A stretch of DNA of 12,021 bases. Origin: Euryarchaeota archaeon UBA258. GTDB lineage: Archaea; Thermoplasmatota; Poseidoniia; Poseidoniales; Poseidoniaceae. Each line of letters opens with the position of its first letter. Positions within the stretch are counted from its first letter, which is position 1. A program made the position numbers and the translations under genes. The stretch spans positions 1 through 12,021 of the forward strand of contig DAPR01000069.1 in the NCBI GenBank assembly GCA_002502605.1, read 5' to 3'. The notes below the pieces were generated by a model. It was not told the DNA's origin. It searched no databases and saw only the letters and a program-made list of their open reading frames with translations. This document shows, piece after piece, positions 8,199 through 12,021 of the stretch.

Positions 8199-8747
8199 TC
8201 ATCCAGCATGGACGCCCGTCTCAAACGTCGAGAGCCGGAATAACGCATCGTTGCTGATCAACCAATCGACCACTTCCCTCGGAACGCTTGCACAGAGGAC
8301 CTCAATAACAGCATCGTCATCGTACACTGTTGAGAGCATTTTTGCAGTTTGACGAACCCTCCACCCTTCCAAGCGTTCCCGTTCGTTCAAATCCACATTA
8401 TGAACTGGGAAGTTAGCTTCACCGTAAAGGGTCGAGGTTGCTGCGTCAGAGGTGACCAACGTGCCTTCACCGTGGTGTTGACGAGCGTGACCAACCCAAT
8501 TTGGAGGGTCGTTGATGTCTTCGATGGTGCATAGTTGCACCTCGAACTCCATTGAGTCAGCCCAGGCTCGAATCATCGATTCCCTGTCCTGAGCAGACCA
8601 TGGATTGTGCGGTTCCCACTCAGCTTGTGCAGAGCCAATGGCAATCATAACGGGTTCATCAGGGTAAAGTTCAGCTGCCTTCTTAACGAGGAAGGCATGA
8701 CCGCTGTGAAAGGGTTGAAAGCGACCAAGAACGATTGCTTTAGCCAT
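8199..8747 (-). CDS. nadM: Archaeal NadM-like nicotinamide-nucleotide adenylyltransferase family protein
   Basis: This 182-aa protein belongs to the HxGH nucleotidyltransferase superfamily and most resembles archaeal NMN adenylyltransferase, which makes NAD from NMN and ATP. The N-terminus GRFQPFHSGH (8-17) carries the HxGH motif at 14-17 and is followed by IGSAQAEWEPHNPWSAQDRESMI (37-59), matching the family GSAQ...NPF...ER.MI pattern. The end PREVVDWLI also matches NadM. The usual second motif, SxTxIR or SGTEIR, is replaced by EGWRVR (127-132), so catalysis or substrate may differ. It begins 9 bp after the aminotransferase stop, and GAGGG overlapping that stop can serve as its ribosome binding site; the two are probably one operon. 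Confidence 0.8.
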   Translation of the reverse strand: MAKAIVLGRFQPFHSGHAFLVKKAAELYPDEPVMIAIGSAQAEWEPHNPWSAQDRESMIRAWADSMEFEVQLCTIEDINDPPNWVGHARQHHGEGTLVTSDAATSTLYGEANFPVHNVDLNERERLEGWRVRQTAKMLSTVYDDDAVIEVLCASVPREVVDWLISNDALFRLSTFETGVHAG

Positions 8748-8756
8748 ATCGGACCC

Positions 8757-9938
8757 TCAGAAATAGGCGGCAACATCCACTGCTGGAAGTTCATGACCGC
8801 AGGCTCGGAAGCATTCGAGCATTCTGACGCAGCCTTCAACCATCTCTTCGACGGGTGTTTCCCCCATCGAACCAACCCTGAACATTTTACCCTTCAAATG
8901 GTCTTGTGCACCAATCACTTGAGTGTTGAACTCGTCTTTGAGACGCGTCCGCCAGGTGTCATCAATGCCCTCGGGATACATGATGGCCGTCACAGATGCG
9001 CTGCGACCTGATGCATCAGCGAGGAGTTCGAAGCCAAGGTCGGTGAACAACGACCGAACTCCTTTGGCCATGTGGGCGCATCGATTCCATCTTGCATCAT
9101 TCGTTTCCTCCTGCAGACCTTCCAGAGCAGCACTCCAGCCCATGACGAGGTTGATTGCTGGAGTCCAAGGCGTTTGATCGTCATCTCCCTTTTTCAAGGC
9201 GGGAATCATATCGAAGTAATACAGTGGATTCGTATCGCCTTGTTTTCGAATCGTTTCCACTCGCTCGACAAAGTTCTGATTGATGGCCACTGCCGCAATT
9301 CCTGATGGGCCTGCTGTGCATTTCTGTGCACCCATGACAACGGCTTCAGCGTTCCACTCTAGAGGATGAACCGGCATGCCACCAACGGAGGTGATGCCGT
9401 CAAGAATGAATGGAGTTTCATGGCGTGTGCACATTTCAGCGATTGATTCTGCATCCTGGGTGATTCCAGTGCTCGTTTCATTGTGGCAAATGAGAACGGC
9501 CTCGTAGCACTTACGTTCAAGTTGGCGTTCGATTTCTCCGAGATCAAATGCCCTTCCCCATTCGCCCTTGAGATGTTTGACATTGCAGAATCGTTTACAA
9601 ATTTCAGCAACACGTTCCCCGAACTTTCCATTGGTCGGGACGAGAACGAGGTCGTTGGGGCGAAACCGATTCGCGATGACCATCTCCATGGCAGCTGTGC
9701 CACTCCCCGACACGACAATCACCTTGTAGCCATCTTCACCTTCCCAAGATTGTGATTTACGCACAGGTGAAGAAGGGCTGAGGTTGAACGCATAGCGAAG
9801 ACCAGAATTCAGTTTCGCCATCTCGTCTCGAAACTCTGCACCTCTTGCAGTCATCACAGGGGTTGCCATTGCATCTAAGCATGGCTGACCCATGCGCACC
9901 GGGCCTGGCACAAGAAAGCAATCTCCGTCGTACCCCAT
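8757..9938 (-). CDS. Class V PLP-dependent aminotransferase (alanine-glyoxylate/serine-pyruvate aminotransferase family)
   Basis: This is a fold-type I PLP enzyme of class V. Family motifs are FLVPGPVRM close to the N-terminus, TARGAEFRDEM, SGSGTAAMEMV (phosphate-binding region), CHNETSTGI, LDGITSVGGMP and the Schiff-base lysine in GAQKCTAGPSG (codon 9321-9323). The N-terminal part of the SGSGT region is preceded by an extra segment of about 16 hydrophilic residues (PSSPVRKSQSWEGEDG). Substrate cannot be read from sequence: alanine-glyoxylate, serine-pyruvate, aspartate or phosphoserine transamination all occur in this group in archaea. The frame extends to 10004 with TTG/ATG starts. I chose ATG at 9938, eight residues before the VPGPV motif, with AT-rich TTGAAAAA about 26 nt upstream as for a leaderless archaeal start. 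ATG 10001 is the alternative. Confidence 0.88.
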   Translation of the reverse strand: MGYDGDCFLVPGPVRMGQPCLDAMATPVMTARGAEFRDEMAKLNSGLRYAFNLSPSSPVRKSQSWEGEDGYKVIVVSGSGTAAMEMVIANRFRPNDLVLVPTNGKFGERVAEICKRFCNVKHLKGEWGRAFDLGEIERQLERKCYEAVLICHNETSTGITQDAESIAEMCTRHETPFILDGITSVGGMPVHPLEWNAEAVVMGAQKCTAGPSGIAAVAINQNFVERVETIRKQGDTNPLYYFDMIPALKKGDDDQTPWTPAINLVMGWSAALEGLQEETNDARWNRCAHMAKGVRSLFTDLGFELLADASGRSASVTAIMYPEGIDDTWRTRLKDEFNTQVIGAQDHLKGKMFRVGSMGETPVEEMVEGCVRMLECFRACGHELPAVDVAAYF

Positions 9939-10059
9939 TGGTCGTTGCACTGCTCGGAGGTTTTTCAACACACTACCTTCCACGACCTCGCACCTCATCA
10001 TCAATTGCGATGGAATGAGAATCCGTTGCCCTCTTAGGGTGGGTCCGTTTGGTCACACT

Positions 10060-10740
10060 ATGGTGCGTGTTGGCCTAGCTATGCTGCAAGGCGCCCGACA
10101 TGAACACATCGAAGCGTTGCATGGTGCGGCTCAGGAATTGGGAGTCTCAGTTGAAGTTGTAGAACTGAGGCGAGGTGACCAAGTGGACGGGGATTTAGAC
10201 GCCCTTGTATTGCCAGGTGGAGAATCGACCGCAATGAGGAAAGCCAGTGAGAGTGAGGCTTTGCTCCCAGCTTTGTTTATGTGGATGGACCAACACCCAA
10301 ACCGCCCAGTCCTAGGGACCTGCGCGGGGGCCATTCTTCTAGCATCGCCGGGGGGCGAAAAAGAACCCTACATTGCGACAAGCGTTTCTCGAAATGCGTG
10401 GGGTCGCCAACGCCAATCGTTTGAGGCCTTACTTTCAGTTGATCTTGAGGTGCCGGATGGATCCGTTTTTGAACCGCATGTTGCTCAAGCAGATCGCTTC
10501 AATCATCGCCCACTTCCGGTGAGTCCAATCGATAGCCAGAACGAAGGCGAAGCATTTCATGGCGTGTTCATCCGTGCCCCTCGCTTTGAGTCCTCTTCAG
10601 TCCAATGTGAAGCAATTGTTCATCTGGACACCGAAGTTGTGGGTGTGCTTGATGGTGCTCGTATGGCCCTGACCTTTCACCCTGAGTTGACCACTGATCG
10701 GCGGTTCCACCGCTGGCTTCTCGCCCGTGCTGATGATTGA
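10060..10740 (+). CDS. pdxT: PdxT, glutaminase subunit of pyridoxal 5'-phosphate synthase
   Basis: PdxT hydrolyses glutamine and passes ammonia to PdxS, which makes PLP from ribose 5-phosphate and glyceraldehyde 3-phosphate. The class I amidotransferase triad is visible: nucleophile C88 in GTCAGAILLA, H207 and E209 in FHPEL. PGGEST (52-57) and RNAWGRQRQSFE are specific PdxT signatures, as is GVFIRAP. The 226-aa length exceeds the usual roughly 195 aa because about 28 residues are inserted between RNAWGRQ and GVFIRAP. The frame is open back to 9892, but homology begins at MVRVGLAMLQG (ATG 10060); a GGGTGGG at 10037-10043 is rather distant. It diverges from the aminotransferase gene. pdxS is not in the window. 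Confidence 0.93.
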   Translation: MVRVGLAMLQGARHEHIEALHGAAQELGVSVEVVELRRGDQVDGDLDALVLPGGESTAMRKASESEALLPALFMWMDQHPNRPVLGTCAGAILLASPGGEKEPYIATSVSRNAWGRQRQSFEALLSVDLEVPDGSVFEPHVAQADRFNHRPLPVSPIDSQNEGEAFHGVFIRAPRFESSSVQCEAIVHLDTEVVGVLDGARMALTFHPELTTDRRFHRWLLARADD

Positions 10741-10756
10741 TTATCATCCAAGAAGC

Positions 10757-10781
10757 AGCGACGGTTTGAAACCACATCGCT
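10757..10781. repeat. Interrupted palindrome upstream of the radical SAM gene
   Basis: The sequence reads AGCGA, C, GGTTT, G, AAACC, ACA, TCGCT: two nested inverted repeats (GGTTT/AAACC and AGCGA/TCGCT) on a common centre near 10768. It lies 16 nt after the pdxT stop and 20 nt before the ATG at 10802. As RNA it would need a loop of about 5 nt closed by GGT/ACC. As DNA it could be a dimeric regulator site. No poly-T follows, so an archaeal terminator is less likely. Confidence 0.5.
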
Positions 10782-10801
10782 AGTAGGACAGGTTGAGTTC
10801 T

Positions 10802-11887
10802 ATGGCGACCTTGCTACCAATGGCGACCGAAATTCTCCCTGCAGAAGAGGGAGAAGCGGAAGGCTGTGTGCAATGTCAAATGGGAAGTAAACTGGTCCTC
10901 TTCGTGACGGGGAAATGCCATTGGGGCTGCGATTACTGTCCTCTTTCGGATAACCGCCGTGAATCGCCCGACATGTTTGCCAACGAACGTCGATGCTCTA
11001 CATGGGACGAAGTGATCGAGGAAGGCCATGCTATGAGAGCAACAGGGACTGGAATCACCGGTGGCGATCCGATGTTGGATTTGGAACGGTCTCTGGAAGC
11101 TGTCAAGCAACTCAAAGCAGCCTTTGGTGAGGAACATCACATTCACCTTTACACTTCGATTCCATTCCAAATCGAACATGCATCACGTTTTGGTGATGCT
11201 GGTCTTGATGAAATTCGATTCCATCTGCTCGATGGAACGGTTGACAAATATCTTGCAGTGATGCAGGCATGTGTTGATGCTGGGATTGAGGTGGGTGTCG
11301 AGTTGCCGTGTGAGCCAGACAAAGAGCAACAGTTGTTTGCCTTGCTCAATCAATTGCACGATTCCCCAGTTTCATTCCTCAACCTCAACGAACTCGAGAT
11401 CACAGTTGGAAACCAAGACAACATGGATGTTCGGGGCTTCAATCTTAGCGGCGGTATCACTGCCGCAGCGGAAGGATCTGCCGATTTGGCCTTACGGCTC
11501 AAAGATGCAGCACAACCCCTTGATTTCCACCTCAAGTTTTGTTCTGCGCGCTACAAAGATGCAGGTCAATTGCGGGCAAGGTTCCGCCGAAGAGGTCAAG
11601 CAACTCTCCGTCCGTATGAAGTGTTGAGCGAAGACGACACCATCCTGTTTGGAGCGATTCCAACCATGCTTGACGACGCTCAAGATGATGTTGCAGAACT
11701 GAAAAAGGCATTGAATATCTTAGACGGTTGGATTCGTTATGATGCTCAATTCGAACGCATTGAGGTTCCTCTCTCGTTGGCCGAAGATTTGGCACCCATG
11801 CTCTCTGTGCCCGTTCTATTGGTGGAGGTGCATCCAACACACGACCGACTCGAAGTAGGCATGGTTCATCTCAATGACCATCGCTGA
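10802..11887 (+). CDS. Radical SAM protein of the uncharacterised archaeal COG2108 type
   Basis: The protein is 361 aa. The radical SAM cluster motif CxxxCxxC is C39/C43/C46 in GKCHWGCDYCPLS, which would bind a [4Fe-4S] cluster and S-adenosylmethionine. TGGDP near residue 82 is the GGE-type SAM-binding motif, and HIHLYT and AGLDEIRFHLLD follow the barrel pattern. An additional CxxC pair, C22/C25 in GCVQCQMGSK, precedes the core, and a later FCSARYKDAGQLRARFRRRG segment is typical of this archaeal family, related by sequence to pyruvate formate-lyase activating enzymes. The substrate is unknown. The frame reaches a TTG at 10793; ATG 10802 is preferred and ATG 10820 is possible. It stands 61 bp after pdxT and 63 bp before the tRNA gene. 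It depends on Fe-S assembly, supplied by the suf operon at least in principle. Confidence 0.88.
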   Translation: MATLLPMATEILPAEEGEAEGCVQCQMGSKLVLFVTGKCHWGCDYCPLSDNRRESPDMFANERRCSTWDEVIEEGHAMRATGTGITGGDPMLDLERSLEAVKQLKAAFGEEHHIHLYTSIPFQIEHASRFGDAGLDEIRFHLLDGTVDKYLAVMQACVDAGIEVGVELPCEPDKEQQLFALLNQLHDSPVSFLNLNELEITVGNQDNMDVRGFNLSGGITAAAEGSADLALRLKDAAQPLDFHLKFCSARYKDAGQLRARFRRRGQATLRPYEVLSEDDTILFGAIPTMLDDAQDDVAELKKALNILDGWIRYDAQFERIEVPLSLAEDLAPMLSVPVLLVEVHPTHDRLEVGMVHLNDHR

Positions 11888-11915
11888 AGAGGGTCCAAGC
11901 AAGCCAACGGCGAGG

Positions 11916-11923
11916 CTTATATC
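11916..11923 (+). promoter_or_regulatory. TATA-like box of the tRNA-Val gene
   Basis: CTTATATC is the only TATA-like octamer in the 63-nt gap before the tRNA, and its centre is about 31 nt upstream of the mature 5' end. That fits an archaeal promoter with transcription starting a few bases before the tRNA. Confidence 0.5.
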
Positions 11924-11950
11924 ATCGGTGCTTTAGGACAGACTACCTTA

Positions 11951-12021
11951 GGGCTCGTGGTCTAGGGGTTATGACGTCGCCTTCACATGGCGAAGATCGC
12001 CGGTTCAATTCCGGCCGAGCC
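11951..12021 (+). tRNA. tRNA-Val (anticodon CAC), 3' end cut by window edge
   Basis: The cloverleaf folds cleanly. The acceptor 5' strand is GGGCTCG (11951-11957). The D arm has GTC/GAC pairing and an AGGGGTTA loop. The anticodon stem TCGCC/GGCGA (11977-11981 and 11989-11993) encloses the loop TTCACAT, with anticodon CAC at 11984-11986, reading the valine codon GUG. A 5-nt variable loop follows, then the T arm GCCGG/CCGGC around TTCAATT. The 3' acceptor strand CGAGCC pairs six of seven bases before the window ends, so the last acceptor base and discriminator lie outside. No intron is present. Confidence 0.95.

Noticed and set aside
9892-10059. N-terminal extension of pdxT
   Set aside because: The frame is open, but the extension (RTGPGTRKQSPSYP and onward) has no resemblance to PdxT and overlaps the start of the divergent aminotransferase gene.
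10757-10781. Intrinsic terminator for pdxT
   Set aside because: The hairpin is not followed by a T tract, and archaeal termination relies mainly on T-rich stretches.
1-12021. Mobile element, CRISPR array, defence island or phage region
   Set aside because: No direct repeat arrays, transposase, integrase, nuclease or toxin-like genes were seen; the tRNA at the edge shows no attachment-site duplicate within the window.

Overview
The window looks like a chromosomal segment of an archaeon, most likely a planktonic euryarchaeon of the Marine Group II/Poseidoniales type. The clues are a DRG-type (archaeal/eukaryotic) Obg GTPase with a TGS domain, an archaeal NadM-like nucleotidyltransferase, a COG2108-type radical SAM protein, a PdxT glutaminase, roughly balanced base composition, dense gene packing with 1-4 bp overlaps, and a TATA-like element upstream of the tRNA. 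The lineage is inferred from gene content only. I see no insertion sequence, CRISPR array, prophage or rRNA.

Region 1 (1-5388, + strand) is a non-coding leader of about 270 bp followed by a compact iron-sulfur cluster assembly operon: sufC, sufB, sufD, sufS, sufE and a SufT/MIP18-like gene. SufS (PLP-dependent cysteine desulfurase) takes sulfur from cysteine, SufE relays it through a conserved Cys, and the SufBCD ATPase scaffold assembles the cluster. The DUF59 protein probably helps maturation or delivery. Having SufD, SufS and SufE together is closer to a bacterial suf operon than to the minimal SufBC of many anaerobic archaea.

Region 2 (5391-8198): a DRG GTPase on the minus strand converges on the suf operon with 2 bp between stop codons. 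Divergent from it runs a + strand group: an unrecognised 226-aa protein, grpE with a very acidic N-terminus, and an 83-aa Lys/Ala-rich basic protein.

Region 3 (8199-10740): a minus-strand pair, a class V aminotransferase followed by a NadM-like nucleotidyltransferase, abuts the basic protein gene with no spacer, so the two stop codons form TGATCA. Divergent from the aminotransferase is pdxT, the glutaminase subunit of PLP synthase. SufS and the aminotransferase both need PLP, so the window has a loose cofactor theme (Fe-S, PLP, probably NAD), but co-regulation is not shown.

Region 4 (10741-12021): a 25-bp interrupted palindrome precedes a radical SAM protein of unknown function, followed by a tRNA-Val(CAC) cut by the window edge within its last acceptor bases.

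Most of the window is ordinary housekeeping. The points worth a second look are the bacterial-style suf operon, the NadM-like protein lacking its usual second active-site motif, the PdxT insertion, the COG2108 radical SAM protein with its upstream palindrome, and the two small or unknown proteins flanking grpE.
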